This document shows positions 11,596 through 23,535 of a stretch of DNA of 64,000 nt, in pieces (the first letter of the stretch is position 1; every line of letters begins with the position of its first letter). The notes below the pieces were generated by a model, which saw only the letters and a list, made by a program, of their open reading frames with translations, did no database searches and was not told where the DNA came from. The translations under genes and the position numbers were made by a program. This DNA is from Scedosporium boydii (taxonomy: Eukaryota; Ascomycota; Sordariomycetes; Microascales; Microascaceae). The stretch spans positions 1-64,000 of the forward strand of contig NJFT01000043.1 in NCBI GenBank assembly GCA_002221725.1. The letters are read 5' to 3'.

Positions 11596-12689
11596 TTAAG
11601 CGAAAGTGGAGGGACGCTTGGCGCTGAAGAGCTTCTTGTTGTTGGTCTTGGCAACACGGTGAGGAAGAGGGAACTTGAGGTTCTTGGTTATGAGCTGCTT
11701 GATGTATTGCCTCTTGACGTCCTCGGTCTTCTCGATCTCGACGACACGGAGAATCTGTGTTCTTGGGTTAGCCACTCCAACCTCTCCCACTTGACATCCA
11801 AAGCGTAAGGTGCCGGGTAATAACATACGTGGATGGATCGGAAACGGGCACGGTGGCGGGCGGCCATGTCGGAGTAGAGGGACTCGACGGCATCCGTCCT
11901 GGACATCTCGCGGTACTCCTTGTACATGTTGTGGGTGCCAGAGCGGGAGTCATATCGGATCCAGAGACCGAAGTTCTTGACCTTGGTGGGGTGCTTCTCG
12001 TGAATCTGCGAAAAAATCATCCTGCGTGAGCCTAAACCACATCAAAAAAGATAGAGCCCAAAGCCATCACTGTGTTTCCGTACCTCCTTAATAGAGACGA
12101 TCTCGCCGGTAGCCTTCTTAACCTTCTTGAGACCTCGCAAGAAGTACCAGAATCGGGACTTGGCGACCGCAGTGTTGGGGGCGAAGATGGTCATGCGGTA
12201 GAGGGTGGGGGTAGGGTTGGCCTCGGTGGGCAAGTGGCGGCCGATGACCTCGTACTCTTGAAGGCGACCTAAATCATTGCCGTTAGTCACAATGAAAGTT
12301 CGCGCACACGATCAAAAGTTCTCCAGCCTTCCGACTCGGCTCTTGAAACCAGCGGTAAACTGCAGAAATCCGCCCAGATGGTCGAATCTCGAGGTGGTGG
12401 CGTGCTTCGTGCTCTTCCTGTAATTTTCCCCGTGGTCGCCGTTGAACTCAATCCAGGGTTCCCCGAGAGGCGGCTGCTTGAATTGTCGCCGCTCAGCCTT
12501 CGAAGAAGTTACCGACAATCACAGGATCGATTCGATCTAGCCGAGAGAGCGAAAATTTATGATGTTTCGAATTCGACCGGGGAGAAACACATCGAGGAAT
12601 CGTCGCTGCAGCATGGCGGTCGCTTGAGAGGAACTCGAGAGAAATTCCGATCCAGAATGACAGACAAACGAAAGAAACTGCTTACCCAT
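11596..12689 (-). CDS. rpl20: 60S ribosomal protein eL20 (L18ae/L20 family)
   Basis: Four coding exons on minus: 12689-12686 (only ATGG), 12268-12084, 12005-11829 and 11754-11596, for 174 aa. This matches the family length (about 172-176). The protein starts [15 protein letters not shown], continues with [20 protein letters not shown] and the signature [18 protein letters not shown], then [13 protein letters not shown], and ends KRPSTFA. It is a structural component of the large cytosolic ribosomal subunit. The first intron is 417 nt, long for this genome and typical of ribosomal-protein genes. The start was chosen because the intron acceptor at 12269 leaves a phase needing one base, and ATGG followed by the GTAAGC donor supplies exactly that. 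No other ATG in the region fits. The gene is divergent from csn12, with 611 bp between starts. Confidence 0.95.
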
Positions 12690-12867
12690 CTTTATCACAG
12701 AGTCAGAATTCCGAATACAAATTACTTGAGGGTAGGTAAAAAGGAAACTTACTTTGTCAAGTTGGACGGTTGGCCGATTTCGAGGATTGGTGTTGTGATG
12801 GCTTCGGAATTGAAGATTCACAGCAAGGTTCGTGAGAAAGCGGGAGTGTGGAATATTTTTTTGGGTG

Positions 12868-12876
12868 AGCCCTAAC
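12868..12876 (-). promoter_or_regulatory. TTAGGG-type (Tbf1-like) box upstream of eL20
   Basis: The plus strand reads AGCCCTAAC, so the minus strand carries GTTAGGGCT about 180 bp upstream of the eL20 ATG. AGCCCTAA/TTAGGG boxes are known elements of ribosomal-protein promoters in filamentous fungi and are bound by Tbf1-type factors. A single match in a short window is weak evidence. Confidence 0.35.
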
Positions 12877-12941
12877 GCACCAGTCGGAGAAACTCAAGCC
12901 ACCAAAAATTTCGTGGGACATCCACTTGTGAACAGAAGGTG

Positions 12942-12966
12942 TGTGGCTAGTGCCCTACTAGCCACA
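12942..12966. repeat. Perfect inverted repeat, 10-bp arms, 5-nt loop
   Basis: The arms TGTGGCTAGT (12942-12951) and ACTAGCCACA (12957-12966) are exact reverse complements around GCCCT. The repeat lies about 255 bp upstream of the eL20 start and 335 bp upstream of csn12. It could be an operator for a dimeric factor or a cruciform-prone site. Confidence 0.6.
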
Positions 12967-13300
12967 TAATGCTTATCTTCATGTGACTCTTTAAAGATAA
13001 GGCTTCGGGTCTCTGTGCACTGTCCCTCCCGAACGAAATAGTGGGGCAGAAGCGAGAGGAGGTGGGCAACGGAGGGGCTCGGGGTAGTCCTCACGGTTCC
13101 TGTACCCAACAGAGCTTCTTCGACTTGGACGGTGTTTCGTCGAGACCTCAATGTTGGGGGGTGCATTGTTCACTTCAGCCCAACACCGAAAATAATTTTC
13201 CCATATTAAACCACGGAGCTGTCATTCTTCTCATCAGTGAAATCTCCCTTGAATAAGAACTTCTCACTCCATAATTTTTGACCTTTCGTTGGCCTGAGCC

Positions 13301-15286
13301 ATGGACAAGCTCGTCAACGAGCTTGCTGAAGCTCACGCATCTGGCAATGGCTACGTAGTTGCCCAGCTCCTCCTACCATTGTCGCCACCCGACCAGCCTG
13401 ATCGGCTCCGGTCTATAGCTCGGAGCACAAATGCAGCATCAGTGAAGAAGGATGTCACTCGAGCGATGAGGAGGTCTTCGTACGTCAGCAACTTAACCAA
13501 TGAAGAGTTTACCGGATGGGTAGACATTCTTGCCGCGTACTGGAAGGCAGTGTCCGCAATTGTGCCCTTAGCTGAGCATATCGATGATAGTGACAAGGTA
13601 TGCCCCCATATGTACTACTCTGGCAAGGAAGTTCCATTGTCCTACTAACGCCATGCTTCAGGCTGCGTCGTGGACAAGAGTGTACGAGACCTGGAAAGAG
13701 CTTACGTCGACTGTCATCAGGGGTTATTCGAATTATGGTTTTGAAGCTTGGACAATCCCGTGTCTATATGTCATGGGAAAGCATCTGAGGCTGTATGCGA
13801 TGAAGTCGGACCAAGAGAGGTCCAACAACCCCGCTGCAGATAGAAGCCCATCTTATGCGGATGATTTTGACCCTGAAACGGAAAAGAACGGGCAGCTACG
13901 TGATTGCGAGCAGGTACTAAAGCGCATATTTACGCTCTGCCTGAGTGATAGGTATGCTTATTGGACCATTCGATGTCAAATAGAAGTGGAGCGGGAACCA
14001 AAGACTCACCCGCTCTTTTTTTTTTCCAGGGCACCGGTCGAGACCTCGAGAAAATGGGGCATCTACTTCATTATCAATCTTCTGTTCAAGACTTATTTCA
14101 AGCTCAACTCGGCGAGTTTATCTAGGAATATCCTAAAGGCACTTACCGCGTACAAGGGAGACATGCCGCCTCTGTCTGCCTTCCCAAAGTCACAGAGGGT
14201 AACGTTCAAGTACTACACTGGTGTCCTCGCCTTCTTGGAGGAAAATTACAGGGAGGTAAGGAAACTTCGTCCCCTTATCGGTGGATAATTTGATCACATC
14301 TGATTTGAAGATTAGGCTGAGGATCATTTGATGGAAGCGTGGCAACTCTGCCATAAGAATTCTATCCGGAATAAGGAGTGAGTATTGCAGCACTCCACGG
14401 CCCATGGACGCCTTGGCTAATTAGGACAGGCGAATTCTAACATACCACATTCCTTGCCGCCTCCTGACCACCCATACACTTCCGAGCAAAGCACTTCTCG
14501 AGCCTTATCCCACCCTCCAGAACCTATTCCTCCCCATCGCTCAATGCATAAGAAGTGGTGATCTTCACGCGTTCGACGTCGCGCTCCAGGAGCACGAAGA
14601 GGCGTTTGTCAAGCTGAAGATTTATCTCGCGCTTGAGCGCGGACGCGACATTGCCATGAGGAATTTATTCCGGAAGGTGTTCATTGCTGGAGGATTCGAC
14701 GAACCGAAGGAACCAGACGCTGCCCCGATCAGGCGCACTCGCATACCCGTAGCCGAGTTCCAGGCTGCAATCAACCTCAAGTCTGAGGGAGATAGGATTG
14801 ATACCGATGAGGTCGAATGTTTCTTGGCAAATATGATTTACAAGGTACGTGTACGATTGTTCTCATTGCCGCTCGTGACACCTATCCGCAAGGCGCGGCC
14901 CGGTGGGTGTGGGGATGACAATTCCCATTGGTCCACCCCATCCGGATGCCTTATATTCTATTGGCAATCTTGGCCCCAAATCTCCAGCCTTGTAAATAAA
15001 TGGACGTCATGCGTTGTCTGCCTTACCTATGACCGCGTCATTTCCCCAACCGTGCCTTTCGGTGTTGGTGCTAGCGTTGCTGCCTGAGGCGAGGTGGCCT
15101 TGTGGTCCTGATATCTGAGGGCGAACCGACCAATCTTTTTGTTACATTCGCTTCCCGTCTCGCTTAAGGAATGAGTCACTAACAAGCGCAATCTTTCCAT
15201 AGAACCTCATGAAAGGCTACATCGCGAGGGAGCGAGGCATGGTGGTGTTGTCAAAAAACGGTGCTTTTCCCGGCACAGGGGTATGA
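13301..15286 (+). CDS. csn12: Csn12-like PCI-domain protein (Thp3-Csn12 / COP9-associated)
   Basis: Six exons: 13301-13597, 13662-13951, 14030-14255, 14316-14377, 14430-14844 and 15203-15286, for 457 aa. This is the usual size of Csn12/PCID2 proteins. The N-terminal half is TPR-like helical repeats ([38 protein letters not shown]). The middle carries [20 protein letters not shown] and [15 protein letters not shown], both typical of the family. The C-terminal third, about 270-440, is the PCI winged-helix region with [22 protein letters not shown] and the final [20 protein letters not shown]. In yeast, Csn12 pairs with Thp3 and Sem1 in transcription-coupled mRNA processing and associates with the COP9 signalosome; the same role is inferred here. 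The last intron is 358 nt, several times longer than the other four (52-78 nt). It is divergent from eL20. Confidence 0.92.
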
Positions 15287-17245
15287 GAGTGGAGGGTGTG
15301 GTCCGATGAAGCCTAGCGGTGCATTCCTGCACAAGCGGCATTCGTGCATCCAGTTAGATGGTGTCTTCACGCAGCCGGGGATGTTGAGATGGAGGGTGAC
15401 TGGAGTGCAAACGTGCAAACAGATAGTCTCCCCGGCTGACAACATTCTTGTGTAATATTTTGTCTTTCTGTTCCTTTCCCCCTGTCCCCTTTTTCCAGTT
15501 TGCCTCCCCACTACATGTCTCTTCTCATTCAAGAGTTTGGTGTATGCACGATCATCGGTTCAACCGAAAAAGGAATATACAAGGAGTTGGTCGTGTTTCG
15601 ATTCCCCCGAGGCAAGGGCCAAAGAGTTGATAGCAAAAAGTTCATCATAGTATCGCCGTGAAAAATGGCCCGTGTTTTACGCCTTCCTCGACATGTCTTC
15701 TTTCACGCTAGGTACAACCCGAACTCTCGGACTCTAACATCGAGCCCTCCGCGTCTTAGCTCCGAAACAATCCATTTTAATCCCTGTCGCTGAAAAGAGG
15801 GAATTAAATTGAAAAGGAAAAAAAAAAAATCACAAAAGTAGATCTATCATTCCCCATCCCTCCCTTTCAACATCCCCGGCCCATGCAAGCACTTAAACAG
15901 CCCCTCGGTTCCACACCCACCTTTCTCGGCGTCCCAGTAATTTAACCCCTTTTGGTTAAATAACAATTTTCTCTTTTCTCGTGAAAGGAAAACGTATTTT
16001 CTTTCGGGATAAAACGGGGAAGGATTCGGTGATGATCATTTTGTGAGTCATATTCGGGCAGATCGGTGTTCGCCTTGAACGCCTTGATTGTGCCGTAAAC
16101 GGTGGGTATTGGTGTCTGTAAGTTGTGGGTGTGACGGGATCGATGAGCTACATTGGAACTTTGGGGTCTGCGACCAAGATGGAGAAATGGCATTTTGGAA
16201 TCACTGAGGTTCTCGTAACTGTTTCTGGATGTCGCGTTTCTGGTACTAGATGTTGTGACCCGGAATTTTAGTGTTAGAAGTGTCGATCTACATTTTGATG
16301 TTTTTCGCTCCTGATGCGTGCACATTTACTTCACATCAAGATCTTGAGATTTGATGTAAATTGAAGTAACTTGACCAACTGTAAAATGACGCCCAAAATA
16401 AGATGATCATATAAAAATTAAGCCTCTGCATGAGGTAATGAGAGTCGAGAAAGGTAATATACAAGCAGAAAATAAGAAGCTGGAAGAAACAGAAAAAGGC
16501 ATCCTGTGGAGAAAAGATCCAATCTGCTGGTTGCCTTCAACTCGGCAGTAAAACACATAACCGTCTTGGCCCAAAGAGGTATCATTCTTATTTTTCGAGG
16601 GTTTCTGGGTCCAGCCTGCAGCAAACAAACGCAATGACGAGGAAAGGAAACAGAGAGAAGAAAACACACCGCGGCAGTTCCCTTTGAGTCCAGATAGTCC
16701 CGATAATAATGGTACAGATCGAAAAAGCAAGAGAAAGAAAAAGATGAAATCCCAATCCGAGAAGGAAAACTAAACAACCGGGTTGTGGCCCAGATTGAGA
16801 TCAGAAGAAAGAAGAACGCCAAAAAATCCAAGAGTTGCCAGAAAAACCTAGATCGCCTCCGAAATGAAAAACGTAAACGCCAGATGCTCGAGTCTTGTCT
16901 TGTTTTGTCTGATTTTCGCAAATCCAAAGCCCGCCAAACCTCTATAAGTTCGTAAAAACAAGTGTGGAGTGTGACGTGGAGAGAAAAGAAACAAGTAGAA
17001 ATAGAGAAACGATAAATCAAGAACACCGAACATAAAATCATTAAGTGTAGATTGTCAAGGAAATGTCGACCCGACAGAGAGATGAAGAGAGAAAAATCAC
17101 TGCACAGGAGTGCGCCCAGCAAGGGGAAGGTGTTTGACTCTCTTTTAAGAGTGTCGGCTGCTGCGAGGAGTGTTTCTAAAAGACTATGTGTTAGTTATTC
17201 AATTCCGTAACAAGGTGCGTGCTTTCTTTATCTTTCATCTCTTAC
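15287..17245. other. 2-kb convergent intergenic region
   Basis: The region lies between the stop codons of csn12 (plus) and the BTB gene (minus), so it holds both 3' UTRs. Two long minus-strand open frames occur. One at 15942-16325 (127 codons) has a fairly protein-like composition. One at 16418-17122 (234 codons) is Phe/Leu/Ser-rich because the strand is pyrimidine-rich. Neither resembles a known family. I see no RNA gene or repeat. Confidence 0.45.
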
Positions 17246-18203
17246 TTACGCGGCTGCCGAAATATCATCGACGTGGTTGCATAGCGCAACGAAGAGATCA
17301 AAGAAGAGAGGAGTTCCACCATTCCACATTTCGAGCTGCATCGTGCCACTTCGCTTGAAAGTACTGCGGCTCCGGATTATGAGAGCCAAGTAATGAGCAC
17401 GCAACTTGGAGTCACTGTCGGGAGTGTTGGCATAGGCGTATCGGGCCGACGTGAGAATCGTACTACACTGGATCCCAGATTCTATAAACAAGTTAGGATG
17501 TTTCTCCTTCGAGTTGGAGCGGAATGATGAACTTACGAAGACCCTGCTTCTTCAGAGCAATACGCTTGAGCTCCTCAAGACCGTATTTTTCAGCAGAGCA
17601 ATAGATCACGGTGTCCTTGAGAAGGTCTCCATCAACGCTGTGATGAAAGATGGTCGGCTCAACACCACGGTTATCCTCGTTGGGAGGTTCTAGCTCCCAC
17701 GAGTTGCGCCTCTTGCTATGAACAAGACGAGGGTAATAATCGCCCTTGTAAAGAAATTCCAGCACCGAGGAAAATATTTCAGGTTCTTCCTCGGGGAGTG
17801 CAATCCGCTTCGCGTTTCCGTCGGCGAAGTTTCGCTGGAGGGCAGCTTGGAAGAAAGGAGAAAGGCAGAGGACTTCTTCGTGGGCGGCAAAAAGCCTCTG
17901 CTCGGCACCGACAACGAGGGTAACTACCGGAGAAGAAAGGTGGCTGATGAAAGATCACATCTTAGTAAATAACCAGGTAAAAAAAGGTGCGGCTCATCGG
18001 GAATGAAAAACTTACTTCGTGATGGGGGTATCAGGTTCATTAGTCGTAGCAGTCGAGGCAGTTCCCGGCCTCCGGTGACGAGATTCATGCCTCCGCTTGG
18101 AAACGCCGCTCTCTTTACTAAAGGATGAACTCGATTTGTTGACCTTGTAACTCTTGGAGAAACTCTTGGTAGAGTCTCGACGTCGGTGTCCGAACATATT
18201 CAT
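17246..18203 (-). CDS. BTB/POZ-domain protein
   Basis: Three exons on minus: 18203-18016, 17943-17537 and 17481-17246, for 276 aa. Residues 1-62 are a basic Ser/Arg/Lys-rich leader (GHRRRDSTKSFSKSYK, then RRHESRHRRP). The BTB fold spans about 66-170: PVVTLVVGAEQRLFAAHEE is the first strand-helix, CLSPFFQAAL the core helix, and EIFSSVLEFLYKGDYYP the characteristic next element. The C-terminal half, with KYGLEELKRIALKK, ILTSARYAYANTPDSD and LRAHYLALIIRS, is typical of stand-alone fungal BTB proteins. Such proteins dimerise and may act as Cul3 adaptors, but there is no MATH, Kelch or zinc-finger partner domain to indicate the target. A second ATG two codons in is an alternative start. A run of 24 T residues lies about 75 bp upstream on the coding strand. 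Confidence 0.9.
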
Positions 18204-21200
18204 CGTCTTTTGAATTTAGACTTGACGGCAAATTTAATTCAATCGAGGTGCAATAGAGATGCGGATCTCAAAAAGATGAAAAAAAAAAAAAAAAAAAAAA
18301 AATGGAAAAGATTCGTGAAGATATCGGTGCACAAAATTTGGAGGCAGGGAGTTTTTAGGCAGAAGAGTCTATTTTATTGAGAATCGTAAAGAATGATGAT
18401 TCGGATTTGTCGAGCCGTCGGGTACGGAGATGTGATGATGGATTTATTTGATGTCGTGATGAACCTTACCTTCCAGGCTGCCAGGCTTCGTGTCTGGTCC
18501 GGATGAGAGAAGAGGAGAATAGATGGATTCACAGAGAGAAGGGGGGATGGTGTCTTATCTATATACTTGGAAATGGGACAGTGTGTACCTTTTCGGAATG
18601 GGATTTTGTCACATCGTTCGCACTACCGTGAATTAAAAAAAGGGGATGGATGGAAGGCGGCCCAAGCTACCAAGTAATTTGATAGTTGGTTCTTTTCCCC
18701 TCAGTTTTCTTAATTGAGACGGAACTGAGGCTGGCAGTGCAGGGAGTTATAGTGCCGTGGAGTTGTCGTTAGAGTCTAGATCCTGGACACGTCCCAACGC
18801 GACGAGGGGCTAAGGAGGGGGTACATCGAAGAAGTACCGATCGCGAGCCAAACACGACATCAGCTGACTTTTTACGGTGGGGCTTGCCAAATTTCGGTGG
18901 TGGGTGCAGGTCCCAAGCCGTCCCAGGCTGGAAAATTACAAACGGGGAACGAAGGCAACATCAAGGCGAGGTTACGAAGCAAACGGAGCCTAGCGTATTC
19001 TGTTGGTTGGGTCGGGGGAGCCACCCGGCCACCGCAGCGGATTCACAAATGGACCTCAAGGCAGGGGTGTGAGACTCCATGGATCTTTGGGAGCTCGGCG
19101 AGTCACACTCTGCAGGGATGCAATAAATGGAGGAAGAAGCAAGAAACAAAAAAAATCTTTCTCGGTCAGAAAATATTTGTACAATCCAATTCCTTCCGTC
19201 AAATCGCTTTAGCACTTCACTTTTCGACGAAGGTAGGCGCTCTGTTTGAGCTCCAGCTAATTGGTCGATGTGTGAAAGATATCTGTATTTCTAGATTAAG
19301 ATGGAGGGCAATGGCAGAGGATGGAAGTTACAAGCTGTGGCGACGTGACAATGGAGCCTCGTTGCGAAATTGTGAATTGACATGGAGCTATCAGCCGTCC
19401 CACTAACATGGTCGCAATCCTGGTAGAGAGTGTTTGATCCATCTTCTTCCGTAAAACTCCGTCTCCATACCCCGGCTAGATTGGATGTTTGCCTAATATT
19501 CCAGCAAGAAACAAGTTAAAGTGGTTTAGATTGGACAGGGATTTAAATGGGAAACCCCATCGCCAGACTCGTACGAAGGACACTATCAAGTGCATTGACC
19601 GACTCACGGTAGATGCCATCCCAGAACCATTTTCCTGAAAGTTCGCCGCGGATTCCGGGACACAGACTTTGGGATGGGACGGTGCGTATGGTGTCTGGCA
19701 GCCTGCGATGATAGGCAGACACCGAGCTTCATCATGGAACTTTATGAGGTTGAAGCTGATCAACTACTAAATACTAAGTATCTCGCGGAAATTGTGGAAT
19801 GGGAGGCGAGAGCCACATTAGTTTCTACTTATTTCCCACCTGCCTCGCACCAACTCGAGCTGTTAAGCAGTCTCTCTCTAACCGAAAAGAACGCTGGACC
19901 TTCCGTCCTTCGCAGGATGCGAATTATCATCGAGGGTTGGACTGGAAGTAATTGCACGAACGCTTTGAAGTTGCCATTTTGGACATGCCGTCTTCGAGAA
20001 CTGGAAGTGTCGTGAATGTTTCCGCAATCACCGGAACTGATCATTAGAACCGATACATCTGGGACACAGGTCGGCAAATATCTCAGCATTCATTTCTGTG
20101 ATAGTTGGTGATAATGCAAAGAACTGCAAATCTCTGACGGGGACGCCGGCTCTCTTGGCGCAAGGCTTCCCATAGCTAGGTCTGTTTGGACCCTCGGGTA
20201 GATACCGCGGACATCACTCTCCAGAATTGACTTGGTGCGGCCAGCCGGAGACATGTCATCTCTCCCTCAGAAAAGAAAAAAAAAATTTAAACAGTAAGAA
20301 GGAGACAGCGGTTCGCCGAAGGCCGGCGGTCCTCACTTCGTTTGCGAAAAGTCTTCAATTGAGTTGGCGACTGGTTCGTCAGCCACACACCCGCTTCTTA
20401 ATCCTCCAGTTACTGTGTAGATACCCTCATCTCGTGGGTTTGAGGTGGGACAGCACCATTTACATCAATATTTATAGAACTCTATTGTTATTCCTTCCAG
20501 GGAATAATAACACAGTATGAAGATCAATATTTCCCTTTCCACGATACCCGGAAGCTGGTGATGTGCGGTTCTAAGAACCAGGACAGAAGATGAAGAGAGC
20601 ATCAGGATAATGAGCCTGGTCAACAATCCGTGCGGGAACTCTGGTTGCAGACATTAACCGCAATCCCGCCAACGGGCTCGGTGCACGAATAAGTGTCAAA
20701 CGCAATTCTCATCAGCCTCCGTCCTTTTTGGGAGTCCCAACAGGATGGGACTAAGCTCAAACTACACTACGTCCGATCGGTCCTCCTGCTTCAACCTGCA
20801 GAATTGAAAGTAAGAAGACCACTGACTCAGTGCTTGCAGCTTCAGCTTTAAAGTGGATGCCAATTGATACATAGCTTCGACGGACAAGCCACGTAATTTT
20901 CTGGTCGCCAAAGTTCCCGCTGAAACCCCAATCTAGATGGGCAGCATTGGCGAGTTTGGCGAGGGCACTCGGCAAAATATCTAGAATGTCGAAATATCCT
21001 GGGAATCGTTGCTTTCTTCTCACCTGGCGCAATCGTGGAAACCTCGGTAACGAGTAACAGTAAGAGTATTGTGAGACACCTCGTATTAATTTTTGGGGGC
21101 TGGCGACCTCCGACCAACAAACTTACTCCCACCCACTCAACGGCGACGTGCCTTGCAGCTCTCCTCCCCCACACATGAATCGGAGTGTACCCGGTTGCGA

Positions 21201-23535
21201 AGCTGTGTGGGTGGATAAAATAGTGAGATGTGAACTGTGAGTGAGAGTACTAGACCCCTCCCGCCACCGACAGGACAGTATTAATAATTCACGCAAAGAG
21301 TCAATTGATTTTGAGCGACGATGGAGACTCCAGCCTGCTCTGATGAGACGACTAACCTCGAAGAGAAGATATAACGTCGCGGCCATCGGAGAAGCTGACT
21401 TATTTTCAACGACTGTTCTTGTCGACTCACCATTGCACATTGTCCGACTGATCACCTGGTTTATAGACAATGCGAGGCAACCCATCGAGCTGTTTTTGCA
21501 CAACATGCGCTCGTCAGTAGGCACAAGGATCAACTTGCTTCTCTGCAGCATGCGGGATTATACAAGAGATGAAGGAACTAGGGGCACTGGTATCTTGTCT
21601 CACGAGAGTCCAATGTTAGCTTGACGTAGTGTGTCGGAGAATAAAAAGTATTCATACCCATCGTTGATTCCGGCAATGTGCCGCATTTCCACTACCGGCA
21701 TGAAAAACGCGTCGTGTCCGGTGCTCATGGGCAGAAAAACCAACTTTCAGGTCCTTCTTGGGGTTTGGTCATTTCCTCGTTCAGGTGTGGCGGCGAGCAG
21801 CGACTTCCCAGCGACATCCTCCCCCATGGGCACTGTGAAGGTGAAATGAGCAATGCGGTTGTGGCAGTCCTTGCTGGAGACGTATTATTCAGGACAATTG
21901 GACAATAACACGAAGACGTTGGCGCTTTGCGACCTGTCATATTTGATCACCTCTTCCTTCCCGATGTCTCACTGCCGCCTCTTGCCCATCTCTTCTTAAA
22001 CTACTTCAGAGGGAGGTCCAAAAGACCACTCACAGCGATCGGGCCTGCTGTCTGTAGGCTCCCAGATGTGTAAAGTCGTAGTTTCGCTTCCATTGTCCCG
22101 CTTTCTCCAATCGCCCTTCGTGCTGGGATTTCTCTCTATTCGAAGGGTGGATTCGCGTTCCACAATGCGGGACTGAGACGCTTGATATGACTAGTGTTAG
22201 CCTCCTCTCTCATCCACGAGACCCCTCGTGGTGAAGTAGTTGATAGATTTGGTATCAACGTGCTGTGTTTTCTCGAGAAGTCAAGACGAGCGGGGCTGCA
22301 GGGTGGCTATGCTAGAGCTCTGAAGTAGAGGGGTTGAGAGGGCAAGTCGTTGTGCCTTTCTTCGCATTAGAATTGATGTTTGGGGTTCGGTGATATTGGG
22401 CTAGGCTGGTCCCGGCGCTGGCTGCCCATGACCTCCAGGATTGAATCTTCAGTGGACGGTAAAGTCGCATCGATAAGCTTTTAATAGCACCTAGAGTCTC
22501 CTTGCAGAAAAGTCAACTCGTAATGATTGGCTTGCTTCATCGAAATGACAGGGTATTGACGGTTCTCGCTGCTGTGAAGAATCCGATGCTGACAATGCGG
22601 TCGGTACTCGGCCCAGGGCTTTCCCCTCGCTCCCTCGCCGTCCTGTCCTCGTCCAAGCAGTTGATATTGATCCCTCTGTGCGGATGCGGTGGCTGCACTG
22701 GGTTAGGCAGGGTGCCATTGTTGCAACATTGTAGTATCGATGTATCCTGTTACTTTCATTGATTAATCCTTCTTTTCCTTCTTCAAGACGCCGTTCTTGA
22801 TATTAATCTCGGGGCTTGAGAACATTGATTCTTGGAGCTGAAGCGATTCGACTAATGGTCTGTGTGTACCTTGGAAAGTAGGATCCGCAACCCTGGAAGA
22901 CCACCCACCAAACCAGCAGAATACCATCAATGACAATGACAATTGAGTGCCCGAATCGTGCACTAGCTCCTTCCCCATCCCCATCGCGTCATGCGGTCCG
23001 TTAGTACGCATCTACCTGTAGAAGTGGAGTGTCTTTACCACAATGCAGACCCAAGCCTGGCAGTTTACCAGCGAAGTAATAGTTCAATGCTCCTTCCGCC
23101 TGTTGTAATCGGGCACGCCCAGACGTTATGAAGTAGACCTTTTGCCGGCTACTTCATAAAGGTACAAAGTACTTGATATACTTAATCCTAGCGTGCAGTA
23201 AAGACCGGGGAAGTCCCTGAATAGAGTCAAATACGACGTTACTCGACCTCGCCTTCCACCTCCTCAATCCATCATCGATCAAGGTCAATTTCCTCCTTCT
23301 TGTTTATCATTCCACGGATTCTGCCACTATCGTTGCGGAGCGGGTGCTTCTCTTCGGCTTCATTCTCACCGCTGGGCTTTTCTTGCGGTCTCTTCGCCCT
23401 TAGCGATCACTCCCCGATCACTTTCTCTCGACCCGACAGCACGAAGCACTTCCGACTTCCATGAGGCGAATTTAACAATCGGCTACGTGTAGATGGATGC
23501 TCTTGTCTTAGAGTCCTCTCTGGATCTGTCGTTTC
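18204..23535. other. 5.3-kb divergent intergenic region, no gene recognised
   Basis: It separates the BTB gene (minus) from the zinc-cluster factor (plus). Short open frames occur on both strands, for example 19674-20015 (plus, 113 codons) and 21123-21551 (minus, 142 codons). None resembles a known family or joins its neighbours through plausible introns. The last few hundred bases before 23536 are CT-rich on plus, as expected of the zinc-cluster gene's promoter and 5' UTR. Apart from the poly-A/T tract at 18279-18302 I see no repeat or RNA gene. Confidence 0.45.
18279..18302. repeat. Homopolymer tract, 24 A on plus
   Basis: An uninterrupted run of 24 A on plus (24 T on the coding strand of the BTB gene) lies about 75 bp upstream of that gene's start. 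Poly(dA:dT) tracts exclude nucleosomes in fungal promoters, so it may be a core promoter element. Run length may be affected by sequencing error. Confidence 0.7.

Larger units (their letters stand above)
12690..13300. promoter_or_regulatory. Shared divergent promoter region of eL20 and csn12
   Basis: A 611-bp spacer lies between the eL20 start (minus) and the csn12 start (plus). It includes the TTAGGG-type box at 12868-12876 and a perfect inverted repeat at 12942-12966. A TGTGACTC near 12985 resembles the HomolD box of ribosomal-protein promoters. Open frames across it are unconvincing. Both genes are presumably driven from here; which elements act is an inference. Confidence 0.5.

Noticed and set aside
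15942..16325. 127-codon open frame on minus between csn12 and the BTB gene
   Set aside because: The composition is somewhat protein-like, but there is no recognised motif and it lies in the 3' flank of two convergent genes. Expression data would be needed.
16418..17122. 234-codon open frame on minus rich in Phe, Leu and Ser
   Set aside because: It looks like a membrane protein only because the strand is CT-rich. It is the 3' flank of the BTB gene.
19476..20230. Possible F-box/LRR-like relic on minus (short stretches such as LQFFALSPTITEMNAE)
   Set aside because: Several stops interrupt the frame and no alignment can be made by eye. The resemblance is too short.
20848..21200. Ankyrin-like phrase ATGYTPIHVWGRRAA on minus
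   Set aside because: Only one half-repeat, with stops around it and no neighbouring repeats, so chance is likely.
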